A DNA stretch of 64,000 nucleotides from Colius striatus. Lineage: Eukaryota; Chordata; Aves; Coliiformes; Coliidae. The DNA lies in the NCBI RefSeq assembly GCF_028858725.1, contig NC_084790.1:35815031-35879030 (forward strand). The letters run 5' to 3'. The notes beneath the pieces are model-generated. The model saw nothing but the letters and a program-made list of their open reading frames with translations, ran no database searches and was not told the DNA's origin. Each line of letters starts with the position of its first letter. The first letter of the stretch is position 1. A program made the position numbers and the translations under genes. Shown in pieces: positions 1 to 11,518 of this stretch.

Positions 1-357
1 GGCATAGTGCTGCTGTCTATTCCTCAGTGGTATTTGCCTAACGATGTTTCTGTTTGTTGTCTTCACATTATGCATTTACTGCCATGTTGACTTAGAAACC
101 TGAAGCCTGGTTGTGCATTCCTTGCGTGTCTGGAGGTCCCCAAGGCTTGCATTGTCCTTGTGTATATATTAGGCCAGAGCATTTGTTTAAGATTTCTCAT
201 CATGAAACTAGTTGAGTGACTAGAAGCATAACCATGGCCATAATTAAAAAGTGCTAAATAGATAAATGTTCTGTGAAGAAATCCCTAAGCAGAGATTGAA
301 CCAAAACTTTCTTTTTTTTCTTTTCTCCCTTGCTCTTCCCTTCTTTGGTTTTGACAG

Positions 358-417
358 AATGGAGCAGTTTTCTCCAAAGTCAGAGGAAGCCAGCCAGGCC
401 AAGACAGCACTAGATGG
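358..417 (+). CDS. FKTN: FKTN exon, residues 36-55 (stem region)
   Basis: The acceptor is a pyrimidine-rich tract ending in ttgacag at 357 and the donor is gtacgt at 418. The 60-base exon is in phase 0 and reads [20 protein letters not shown]. It corresponds to the short human exon just after the transmembrane anchor. This stem segment is the least conserved part of the protein. The preceding exon, with the start codon and anchor, should lie left of position 1. Confidence 0.93.
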
Positions 418-3400
418 GTACGTATAGTGTCATGAGTTCATATGGTCCTTCTGCAAGCTTCACGGAACTCTGGCAGAATTGCAAACTCAGGGTCCAGTTC
501 CCTTTCCCGATCACTGGAGATTTTTTAGTATTAAGGACTAAGAGGTGCTTTCTTCACTGTATTAAATTATTAACTATTTCAAAACATCAGTTTAAAATGC
601 AGTTGAGAAATAGCAGCCTTTGCCTGTGTAGTCCTTAGTGGTGGTGTTAATGTTTTGAGAAGCAAAGCTTGTTCTCTCAGATACAGAAGTTTTGGTACAG
701 GTTTCAATATTCTTTCAGACTGTGTTGAAAAGATTGGCTTGTTTGATGTGCAGCTTGTTAGGTAGTTGGTAGTATGCTCTCAGGACTCAGAATACTGTTT
801 TGTGTGCTCCAGTTGTTTGACCTGACGCTTACTGTTTTGTGTTACTTGCTTATGCTTGGTCATAAAGCTCTTCACAAGTAGGAAAAGAACACATTTCGTC
901 ATCCACCAGTTGCTGTATTACAGTGTTCAGGAGCAATGTTAGGAGTGCCATTTAATACTTGAAATGGGATGTTTTTTGTTACACCTTGCTTAAGGTTTGC
1001 AGGATTGAGTGCAACCAAATCATCTTCTTGGCCTCAGGGAATCATAAGCTCAGTTATGGTATGTGTAGTTTTGTTTGTTTAGAAGAACTTTTACAGAAGT
1101 CTTTTGTCAACAGACCTCCCAGTAGGAAAACAGCACAGATGGTTAAAGAGATCAATGTGCTGGGAGCTGGCTGCCTTTTGCTTTGGAAGCAGTAGGATAA
1201 TATTGCTTGTTAGTAAAATAGCCATTTAAATACTGTGTTGCTGCGGAGCAAGATACAAGGTGCTCTGGTTAAGAGCTGTTCTTGGGAGTAGTCCAAACCA
1301 GTTGCTCTGTGGGCTTCTTGCTCATGCCAGTAATATCCTACTGTTCTTGAAGGTGACACTCCTTGAAAATACCTGATAGGTTTTAGGTGGTGTGGTCACA
1401 GTGAGTGTCTGATTTGCTAGTCTGTGGACAGAGTTCTCATTGAGCTCTAACTTGATCTTATGAGATCATTAGTAACAGAACAGAATGCTCCACAGTCTTG
1501 CCAGGTACTTGGTGCTCTTCAGAATCCCTACATGGTGAGTCAAAAATACTCTTATTTGAATATGTTTCTCTTAGCTGCATGTCGTCATCACCATTTCTTT
1601 TAACCAATTATTAAAGTTTCAGCTAAAAGACTTTTCTTTTGCACAAATTTGTTTCCTGTTCATCAGTCTCATCTGCTAGTTTTAGTTCTAGAAATAATGC
1701 TGGCACATCCCTTTTGGCTCGTATAGCTGAAATGCTAAGAAAGTGGCCTTAATTCTGCTTGTACAGCACATGTAGTGTTGCTGCCTAAATTCTGCTGATT
1801 TGCATTCTGTCTTCATGTTTTTATGTCTGAGGCCAGAATTGGAGACTGGCCTGCAGAGTCTGGTTGAACAGACTCAGCAGCTGCACAGGAGGAAGGTTAG
1901 AGCTTCAGTTAGAAAGCCAGAGTAAGCTTGCAGGGCAAGTGGCTTGGGCAGCAGGCCATTGTAGACACCTTGAGATGTAACAGACATGAACTCTGACAGT
2001 GCTGTTCTGACTAGAATGGTGCTTTAAGTCATAAGTTTAACTGTTACAGTTAAATACATCCACCACATTTTTAGTAGCAGGGTGGCTGTGGCTTCTGTCT
2101 GCCATGGACATTTAAATGTACTTGATTAAAATTCTCCACTGAGTCAAATTAATAAATTCTGTCATTGGCCATAGGACCTTCTTGTTGCAGCTTTTAACCC
2201 TTTATGCAGTACTGGCAGGGTTGAGTACCCTGAGTAGACTAGTATCTGAAAGCTGGATAGAACTCACTTGCTACTTTCTTACTGAATTGTGCTTCTCTAC
2301 AGCAGGTGTCATGCTTGAGGTGTGGGGGTGGGTCAAAAGCCTTGCTAAAGTCAAAGTGTGAACAGTGTCTATTGCTCTTGCTGTGCCCACAGACTTCTTA
2401 CAAGGTGTGTGGTGTGATTACGTGCATTTTGCCTTTGGCTGGCCTTCCCAGTCCCATCTTTGTGCTTCGTGTGCTTGGATGTGGCTTTCCAGGGGCTTTT
2501 GCTCCAGAAACCTGTTGGAGACTGAGATTAAGATGCCCAGCGTTCCCCAGATCCTCCTTTTTGAAGATGCCATGAACTTGCCTTTTCTGGCACTTGAGGA
2601 ACAGCTCCTGGTCACCACTGTCTTTCAAGATGTTGCAGAACAATCTTGGAATAACATCAGCCAGCTCTCTCAGCACCCACACCTGTGTCACTTCTTTACC
2701 TATAATCTCTGGTTTAATCAAGTGCTTTCCAACTCAATGTAGAGCTGGAAAGAATCTACGAGTTTAGGCAGCCTGAAGTTCAAGACTAGCACACTAGAGT
2801 TAAGGTGCTCTTATTTGTGCAAAGTTCTGATTGAAGCTGAAAGGTTCTTGCTCTAGTCTTAGAGACCTGGAAAGCCTGAGAGCAGCCTGTTGTTCTGAAA
2901 GAGAAAGTTTCCATTTCCATGATTCACAGAAGTAAAGTGCACACTCAGAAAATGTGTTGAGACACAAGATTTCTTTCTGTCAGTGCATTGGGATTTTTGA
3001 TGTATTAACCTTTGTATGCTTAAAGATCGTGTTTCTAACTTACAATTTTATCCTCTGTCAAACAGTATGTGGTTAGGAAGTTCCTAGGCTTAATATCCAG
3101 TCACAATATACCAGTGTATTTGATCGATCCTTTGATCCTGGGACTGGTTGATAAAGACATTGAACAGATCAGAAATTCTCCTGATGGCCCTAGTCCAGAA
3201 TGCAAATACTTTTGTGCTCCAAGGGACTTTACTACTTTTGCTCTACTGGATAAAACATGGAAACATGAAGTAAGTGCCTTTTCTTCCGTTACCATTTGTG
3301 TATTGTAATGCATTCAGCTGTCCTACGATTTTGTGGCATACTGCTATCATGTTTGTGTTAAGGCCTCTCAACTCATTTTGTGGAAATCTTGCAAAGGTGT

Positions 3401-6400
3401 TGGTAGAGGAAACTATATTTAAAAGTTAAAAGGTATCCAGACCTTTTTTGCATTAGTGGTGGTGTTATTCAAGAACTTAAGAATGCCAAGTTCATCACAA
3501 GAATAGCTTCAGAGAACAATTTGAGGATGCAGAGAAGGGTGCTATGGCAAGGAGTAAACCTCATCCAAGCATGTCTGACAATGTTTATTTGCTGTTTTAT
3601 TGAACAGTTGAGGGCTAAAGTTTAAGACAAGGAAATACAGTGGTTGGAATTGCTTATGGTTGCTGATATCTGAAATCTTGGAAATTTTGGAGTAGTTTGT
3701 GTGTAAGTCTGACCAGAAAATGAAAACAAGGAATAGTGTATGATAACAATAAACATTGAGCATTCAATTTGGGATTCTCTAATCTTTAGCTTCACCCCTG
3801 CACCTCCCTGGCCCCATCTCTCCCTCTCTCTCATTTTTAGGTCGGCCTTTTTAGAGCTGCTGAGAAAATGGGGTTCCAATGGTTAAAGATCATAAACAAG
3901 GACCCCCGCCTGGATGGGATGGATGACCTGTCAGGGATTGAAATTCCCTTGCACTACATATTTAAAATGTCATCTCATGCAATTCACCTGGTAGTGTTCT
4001 ATGAGAGAAGCGGTAATTATCTCTGGCATGGCCCCCTGAGGCTCAAGCAGCATATGGACAGAAAGTTTGTGTCTTTCAGGAAACTCCACTTCGGTCACTA
4101 CCCTGGAGCATATGAAAAGTGAGTTCAAAACAGGGGATGGAGAAAGCCATGATGGCACTTCCAAAAGAATTCCTTTTTCCTGAATATAAAGTTATTCTGT
4201 GTCCTATAATCAGGTTGTAAAATTGAGTTCGTTGTACAGTTCAGCAGTCAAAGTGCAGGTAAATTAAGGAATGAAGGTAAATGCAATTGTGTTTACCTGA
4301 AAACAAGAGATTCCTACTGTTTGTAAATTAACTACATTTTAGAAGAAGCTGCTGTGTAGCCAAGTTGAATCAGGGAGGAAGATGAGAGAAGTCAAAGAAC
4401 TCATAGCTGAGGTTGAGTGTACCAGAGGATCTTCTTCTGGAGGCAGTGGTTTATCATTAATGTGTTGAAAAGTTTGGTATCTGTTGGTTGCCATCTGTGT
4501 AGGACTGGCGAGAGATTTAGTACTAGCTGATAGATATTTGGTGTTCTTTCTGTAATTGTATGTATCCAAAAGTTGAATACAGATCAGGAATACTAAAAGA
4601 AAAGGGGAAAAGATGGAAATCCATTCCATAGCAGTCCAAACAATCAGTGTTAATGATGACTAAAAAGAGATGACATTTGTACCACAGGATCTGTGCCAAC
4701 CATCACGTCTAACCCACACTCTTAATGTTCTGAGGGAACCCTTTTCTTGTATAGATGTTTGAATTGGTGGCATTATTTGTCCATAGTCTTAGGCTTAAAT
4801 GTGGTATTACGTTGGTAAAGGTACTATTAAGTGTCTGCCTTCTCTTACAATGCTTTCAATAGCAGTATTTCACGATATACAGATCATGGCAAACATCGTC
4901 AGTGTTTTCAAAGCCAAGCATGCACTGCTAGGCTTTGAGAAGAGCCTGCCTCTAGGGTGTGTGTACATTCTGTGGGTCAGAGAAAAACAGCTGAACATTT
5001 CACAGGTCAAAATAAGTCTGTTGAACCTTTTCCTTAAAAAGCTGACATCACTCTCTTTTAAAACTTGTAATCTGCACCGATTGTGCACCTAGATGTTTGA
5101 AGTCAACTTTTTGTAGTAAGTTTGTAGTAAGCTGTTAAATACCACATTTCATTCATTGTGAAAGCTGAACAGTTTTTAGGTTTAAAATGCAAATAGCTTC
5201 AAAGTACAGAGTAAAATGTGGCTCTTTAGTGAATCCTGTACTTAACAACCAAGTAGCTTGAATTTCCAAATGCTCTGCACAAATTCAGTGCAAGTCATGA
5301 TTCGGTAAAGGAATCGGTGATCTGACTCAACTTATAGGCTTTTTTTTTTTCATTTTAAATAAATTTTTGAAGTACACGGAGAATTTGTTGAAGCTCTTGT
5401 TGCTTTCCTTCTGTAATTGGTTTTGGGTATATTTAGACAGAGGAGTCAGTACAAGTAGTATGCATTAAGATTTTAACCTGAACTAGATGAAAAAGTGGCT
5501 TCTTATTTATAAAAGAGTTGAATGGAGTAATGCGTCATCTTTCTTTCTCTACAGACCAGAACTACTTCTTGTTTCCATTGATGACTTAAAAGTTCAAATT
5601 CCAAAAAATCCATCCAGTTTTCTAGAGGAGATGTCACACTCTAGATTTCTTGAATGTAGATACAGAGAAGCTCGGGCTTTCTTTCAGGTTAGTGGTAGTG
5701 TCTCTGAGATGTAATGTATGTTTCAACTGATTGACCCAAACCTACAAACAGTTCTCTGGGTTTTACCTAGATGGGACTGTTTGCATACATCAAGTTAAAT
5801 ACAGCCTCTTGAGACTTAATTCTCAGAGTTTAGTAGGTGGCAATAAAACTAAAACTTCAACTGAAAATACTGGTCTTTTTTACCTGTGAGCACATTTTTT
5901 TCCATTTTCTAAATCTTTGAAGTGAAGAGGGGGCCAACATGTCTCTATTTCTCACACATTGTTACTGTTAAATAGATTTCATGTAAATAAGACTAAGATC
6001 TTCTGCATCTTTGTGGCTGAAAATTTTCCTTACAGCAATTAAAACTCTGAGCGATGATACTTTCTTTTATATTCTTTTGAACCAAGTGCTGCATGGTTCC
6101 TAGTTCAGTTTATTTGAAAGGTGTATTCATTCCAAAATGACTCAATTTATTGTTTTTTGACCATGTAGACTAATGTTTTCATCACTACTTAGAGCATTAG
6201 TTTTAGAATATTGCTGTCCCGCATAGCAGATGGTAGAAACCTTTCTGCTGGAGTACAGGGAACATTTTGTTCTGGCTTGAAAAGGACAGAGACAAGAGAT
6301 AGTCAAGAGTTACCACAGTTAAGACCGTGGAGTTAGAATCAGGTCACTGAATTTGAGCCATCTCTGCTTTCATGGAAGGGGAATAAGACAGCAGAAGTTC

Positions 6401-9400
6401 CATTCTTTGGACATTGGAGGTCTCGGGGAAGGGAGGATCTTCCCTGTATATTCTGGTAGGCCATAGTTCCCTATATGTGTAGCAGGAGGGAGACAGTACC
6501 CAAGAGTACTTGTGTGTTGTCACTTTGTGCATGACAAGGACAGAAGCTGTCAGCATGCTCTGCTTCAGTTCTAAAACCTGCAACCAGAAATGGCCATGGC
6601 AGAGAAAATATTCCTCAGAAGGTATGTTGAACTTTGTTGGAGCTTGCTTTAATATTGAAAGAAGCAGCTGGCATCTGTTTTGAAATGTAAGTATTCTTTT
6701 CAGCTCAGGAGTGCTTCGTGAAACCATCAGTCATGAAACTGATTGGTATATTGTTCTTGGTAACACCTGAACAAAAGACTGCCATGTTACTTTTGGCTTT
6801 GTGCTCACAGAAGATTTTGCCATGGTGGTATCTGAAAATTGGGCATGACCTTTTGTTCTAATGGCAGAAATTGTCACCATCCCTTGTAACACTTGGGGGC
6901 GCCAAGGAAAACGATGTGCTGAAGGCAGCTCTGGTCCTGGCCTTGTGTTCCCCTGGGCTGTGGCTGTTGCTGTTGACCTCAGCATGTGCAGAGCTAGGGT
7001 TCACCTGTGGTGTTGCCAAGTGCTGGGAGTTGGTGTCTAATACACGTATTCATATTCTGCTTTACTGTGAATTTATGTTCTACTAGTTTGGAAAAACTGG
7101 TATTTCAGATTTTTAATTTGTCATTCTCATGAGTATTCTCAGACTGGGCTGTATATGTGAAAATAGATACTGCCCAGGTATGAGTTAAGGAAACTCTTAA
7201 AGGTAGCTTTTTCTTAGGACATTGAAAAATGAAGGGACAGGTTTACTCTTTCACAATGGCTTGCTTTCTCTTTCTTTCCAGCTGTATCCTGATGATACCT
7301 CTCTTGATGCAGTGGAGTTCAGGAAAAAAGCAAAATCCTTGCTCCACCTGGCTGCCCTGACACTGAATAACTTGGGAGTAAAGTTCTGGTTGAGCAGTGG
7401 AACGTGCCTTGGTAAAACATTTGTGTTATGTTTTGTTTTTAAACTCATGTGAAATTTTAAACATTTTGTTCTCTATGGCTGGGGTTAAATGTGCTAGGTT
7501 GGGTTGGAAGGTGAGATGTGGCACTGGCAGTTTTTGATCCTGACAAAATGCTTTGTCTTTAGAGACCTGAGCCTCGGAGATTCTGAGCAGGTTTCTCATG
7601 GAGCATTTAATGTTGTTAGCAGTTGTCTGTGGTGTGTTGATCATGGCTTGGAAAGTAATAAGCAATTCCCTAGATTATGTGACTTAAAATTTGATGAAAT
7701 GCTAGTTGCAAAGCACAGCAATGGGCAACATATTTCTGCTGTCCAAGTAGACTCTCACCTCACTTTTCTTGCCATGCAATTTGATTTTTATCACTGACTT
7801 AGTTTAAAATACAGTTTACATTTATTCATTTATTTAAACCCACATCCTTTTAATAAAATGTCTTCCTATTCCAGTGAGTACTGCAAGATTTCAGTTCTGC
7901 TGAAGGTGGAAGTAATAACATCACTGGTGAAGGTCATTTTGTTATTAAAATAGCTTGTGAAAACTCAGGTGTGGGCACATTTGACTTGTATTTGTTTAGC
8001 CCTAAGGAATATAATTTTCTGAATGAACAGTTACTAGAACAGACAAAAGGATGTGCCACTTCTTGTCTTACTGTTTTGCAGTGGTGACTCCTCAGATACT
8101 ACTTAATAGTCTCAAATTAAAAGCACAGCTGTAGCCCTTTAACTTTCATTGCTGATTAGATTTGGGTCCAGATAAAGAATATTTTTTCTTTAAAGACCTT
8201 GAGATTTGAAAACTGAAGAAATTTTATCTTTAGTAAAGTTAGTATTTGGCTTTCTGAGGGAAGGAGTTGACTCTAAGTGCAGTAATATTTGTTTTCTTTG
8301 TTGTGGTTAATTTCACACTAGAGAAAGGCAGAAGTCTGGTTTATGGCCTCATTCAAACATACCTGCCTGGTGACCTTATGGCAGTTCATTTTTATGTTGC
8401 TTTTGTTCTGTTGATATTTTTCTCATATTCCTGGGTGAATTAAATAGTTTGGGTCTTTTTCCTTTTTTTATTTTTTCCCTCAGGCTGGTATAGGCAGTGC
8501 AATGTTATTCCTCACAGCAAAGATGTGGATTTAGGAGTCTTTATAAGGGACTATAAAGCAGATATCATTCCAGCCTTTCAGAAAGCAGGATTACCGCTGA
8601 AGCACAAATTTGGCAAGGTAAGTAGTTGAACAATTTGCTTTGTGTCTTTCTGTGGGTTTGCCAGTTTGAGTACAGCTGCAGATTACTTACATGGAAGTGG
8701 GCATCTGAAGTCTTCTCAACAGATGCTGACTCTAAATTAGAGTTTTACCTAAACATAGAAACTTTTTGAATTTTTTTGTTCTCTTGGACAGAGTGTGAGA
8801 AAACACCCTTCTTAATAGCTTCAGGCCTGTTTGAGGAGTCTAAATTCCACCTCAGAAGTTGTTGTCTTTGAGACTGGATGGGCGTCATCATATGGGCGGA
8901 CTGGTGATAGCTCTGAGATTTATCTGCAGCCTTGTCTATAAAACCAGCAGAAAGGGAAGAAGGGTTTGAGGTTTGCACTGGGCTAGTTCCTTATTAGCTG
9001 ATGTGGATCTGTGTTTAGCTTTTTCAGAGTGTGACTTACAGAATGGTGGAGAGAAGAAACAAAGTTGCAGGAATAGGAAGATTCAGACACAGTTGAAGTG
9101 ACATATCATTGGTGCTAGTGAATGTTTTATCACTGAAGAAGTGTGTTAAGTGAAGACACCTACTAATCCTGTTTTTTCACTGAGATTATTTTGTTTTGGC
9201 AGAGGACCAGGAAGTGAAGCTGAAGCTTTTGAGGCTAAAGGGAGGAAAGAGAAGGTAGTCCCACTGAGGTGCAGAAAATTTCCAGTGTTCTCAAGGCATA
9301 AGAAAAAAAATAAAGTTGCAGAATTAGTGTATTTTACTCAGGGTGGGAGTCACTCTGCTTACCTGACCAAAATAAATTTGCTTTCTGAAACCTGCTGGCT

Positions 9401-11518
9401 TAAGTAACCTTGTATTTTTATGAGTATGCACAGTGTGTATTTTTTGTCTTGCAGGTAGAAGACAGCTTGGAGCTCTCTTTCCAGGGTGAAGATGATGTGA
9501 AACTTGACATATTTTTCTTCTATGAAGAGGATGACCATATATGGAATGGAGGAACTCAGGCCAAATCTGGCAAGAAATTTAAGTATGAACTGGATTTGTA
9601 CCTCTAATAGGAAAGAAATTTAACAAGCTAGTGTTTACTGGTGGCATTTTATGTGTTGCGTGCTGTTGGAGGTTTTTGCGCAGACCAGAGAAGTAGAAAG
9701 GAAGCCGTACTATGCGTTACTTGAAGGGTGCTGGGCTTATCAAGTGTCATTCTGTCATGAAATGGAAAGCAATGCTGTCGTGTCACATATCAAGCCGATC
9801 TTTTCTGGTTTATGACCAGCTCTGAGTTAAATAAGGTGAAAAAGAAGTCTCTGAAACTGTTTGTTGCACAAACTAATTTTGCAGTAAAAAACAAATCCTT
9901 AGGCATCTGTCTTGATGATAGAGGGCTGTGGCAAAAGACCTCAATTGTCCTCGCAAAGTAAACCCTGTAGTTTCCAATTTTGTAGTAATGATTTGTAATA
10001 CTTTGTAATGTTGTGACAGCAACACAGCTAACTACTGCAACCTTGTTGTGTGTGTTCTGAAAGTGGAATTTTAAGTAGAATCCCACATTTTTTGCTTTGT
10101 GCCCTTCACTATTAAGTCAGCAAGTAAGTACAACAGCTTCCTCTTCTGCTCAGCAGACTGAACAATATCAGTTTTGATAATTAGCTTCGTTTTTTTCCAT
10201 TACCCTTCTTAACTCAGAAAGAAGCAGTTGCAATCTAGTTGAAAACCTCGTTGGCTTCTATAGGATTTCATCTTTTCATCATCTTTCCTGTTTTTCCGCA
10301 ACTGTATTTGCTTATATTTAGGTAATGGGAACTGAGTGAACATTGCCATCCAGGTGGGGATAATGTCTGAGTCCTTGTCTTGGTTCTGTCTTTGTTCTGG
10401 AATGATAAACAAAGATTGGGGGAGACATTTTGATGACCCAAATCAAAAGCCCTTTTACAAGTAGACTAAAGGAGGAGCTCTTGGAATATTCCCTCAGAAA
10501 ATATGCTGCATTGCAGAATGTTTTTCTTAGAAGACAGCAACAATTTCATAGTTATCCAAAACAGACCTTTGTTGTGTGTCTAAACTGCAATAGCTGCTTT
10601 CACACCAATGGAGTTGGCATACGCTTCTCAAATTCCCTTGTAGCATAAAAGAAAATGATAAAAGACATTTTCTTCAGAAAGGGAAACAGACAGGCACACT
10701 TCATATACATCTTGCTAAATAAAAGTATTAAGAATGAAAGTATTTCTCATTTAGAGTCTCAGATGTTTTTCATTAGTCATTTTTCATCTCTGTTTCCTTG
10801 GAGCACTGGTTTCTAAACCTTACTGGTCTGGCTGTATGGTTTGCGCTTTCATGTACACAAATACTTCCTTGATCAGCACTGCAGACAGAAGCAAGCTTGT
10901 ACATCCTCTTTGTCTTGGAGTTACAGCAATTGAGACCTCCTGTTTGCTTACAAGTTGTATTCTTCAGCAGAGAATAAGTTTTTACAAGAACTGAATCTGC
11001 ATGCTGTAACCCTTAAAATAAGTCAATGTGATAGGTTCTTAAACGTAGAGGACTTTATGGAAGTAAGCAGCAAAAGAAGCACAAATGCTCTTTCCTAAGA
11101 ACATGTGGCAAATGTTCACCAGTTACTGTTGACAGTAACACTTGTGTCCAATTTGTAAATAGTATTTTATAGTTAGGAAGTTATGAAATAAGAAAAAATG
11201 ATGTTATCAGTGTAACATGGCCAGTCACTGCAGTTGCCTGCTTTCTCCATGAACTTAATATGTCAGTCTTCTGATGGTAACCACATTCTTTTCTTATGAC
11301 ACAGGTATCTTTTTCCAAAGTTTACTCTGTGTTGGACTGAATTTGTAGAACTCAAGGTACATGTGCCCTGTGAAGCCCTTCAGTATGTTGAAGCCAACTA
11401 TGGCCCAGACTGGAAGGTTCCTGTGAAGACATGGGACTGGAAGAGCTCACCATCAAATGTGCAGTACAATGGTGTCTGGCCTGTTGATGAGTGGGACGAT
11501 GTCATTCAGATCTACTGA
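358..11518 (+). CDS. FKTN: Fukutin gene, last eight coding exons (5' end outside window)
   Basis: Fukutin is a Golgi type II membrane enzyme that adds ribitol-5-phosphate to the O-mannose glycan of alpha-dystroglycan; loss causes dystroglycanopathy in mammals. Eight exons at 358-417, 3066-3269, 3841-4118, 5555-5687, 7282-7411, 8484-8617, 9455-9582 and 11305-11518 join with matching phases. They give 426 residues ending in TGA at 11516. With the expected 35-residue first coding exon upstream of the window, the total is 461, the human length. Conserved blocks include the SSGTCLGWYRQCN region and the KDVDLG motif of the fukutin/LicD-like transferase fold. All introns have GT-AG ends. I see no frame break. 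The identification rests on my knowledge of the human protein and is very secure. Confidence 0.97.
2310..2720 (-). repeat. Old, degraded CR1 LINE fragment in an FKTN intron
   Basis: The + strand reads like the complement of the CR1 reverse-transcriptase region: tcaaaagccttgctaaagtc, then ccccagatcctcct, then agccagctctctcagcaccc. These are hallmark phrases of CR1 ORF2 seen antisense, in the right order. Many substitutions and gaps separate them, so the copy is ancient. Both ends are approximate. Confidence 0.55.
3066..3269 (+). CDS. FKTN: FKTN exon, residues 56-123
   Basis: The exon runs from the acceptor tcaaacag at 3065 to the donor gtaagt at 3270. It has 204 bases in phase 0 and encodes 68 residues. 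It contains the conserved [10 protein letters not shown] and [11 protein letters not shown] segments. At residue 92, where human fukutin has an N-glycosylation sequon, the sequence reads Asn-Ser-Pro, which is not a sequon. Confidence 0.96.
3841..4118 (+). CDS. FKTN: FKTN exon, residues 124-216
   Basis: The acceptor is catttttag at 3840 and the donor is gtgagt at 4119. The 278 bases end two bases into a Lys codon. Conserved segments include [22 protein letters not shown] and [19 protein letters not shown]. This is the longest coding exon in the window and belongs to the luminal part of the protein ahead of the catalytic domain. Confidence 0.96.
5555..5687 (+). CDS. FKTN: FKTN exon, residues 216-260
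   Basis: The acceptor is ttctctacag at 5554 and the donor is gttagt at 5688. The first base completes the Lys codon of the previous exon, then 44 codons follow. The segment [17 protein letters not shown] is the strongly conserved end of this exon. Confidence 0.96.
7282..7411 (+). CDS. FKTN: FKTN exon, residues 261-304 (start of transferase fold)
   Basis: The acceptor is tttctttccag at 7281 and the donor is gtaaaa at 7412. The 130 bases end one base into a Gly codon. The exon carries the [10 protein letters not shown] segment that opens the nucleotidyltransferase-like fold shared by fukutin, FKRP and bacterial LicD proteins. Confidence 0.96.
8484..8617 (+). CDS. FKTN: FKTN exon, residues 304-348 with DxD motif
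   Basis: The acceptor is tttttccctcag at 8483 and the donor is gtaagt at 8618. After the two bases that complete Gly304 there are 44 codons. The exon contains Asp317-Val318-Asp319 in [10 protein letters not shown], the metal- and nucleotide-binding acidic pair expected for activity. The catalytic residues are thus intact. Confidence 0.97.
9455..9582 (+). CDS. FKTN: FKTN exon, residues 349-391
   Basis: The acceptor is ttgtcttgcag at 9454 and the donor is gtatga at 9583. It encodes 42 codons plus two bases, including [18 protein letters not shown] and [14 protein letters not shown]. Reading through the donor would meet a stop at 9605, so the donor must be used to reach the last exon. Confidence 0.95.
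11062..11308 (+). repeat. End of last FKTN intron, source of a local duplication
   Basis: This 247-base stretch covers the intron 3' end, the acceptor and the first four exon bases. It recurs with a few substitutions and small indels at 17446-17691. Being in the functional gene, it is the likely source copy. Confidence 0.85.
11305..11518 (+). CDS. FKTN: FKTN last coding exon, residues 391-461 and stop
   Basis: The acceptor is atgacacag at 11304. The first base completes Lys391, followed by 70 codons and TGA at 11516-11518. The protein ends in [12 protein letters not shown], matching the conserved C-terminus of fukutin. The intron in front of this exon supplied the extra copy found at 17446-17691. 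Confidence 0.97.

Noticed and set aside
2306-2742. Open frames of 89-125 codons inside an FKTN intron
   Set aside because: They fall in an old antisense CR1 fragment.
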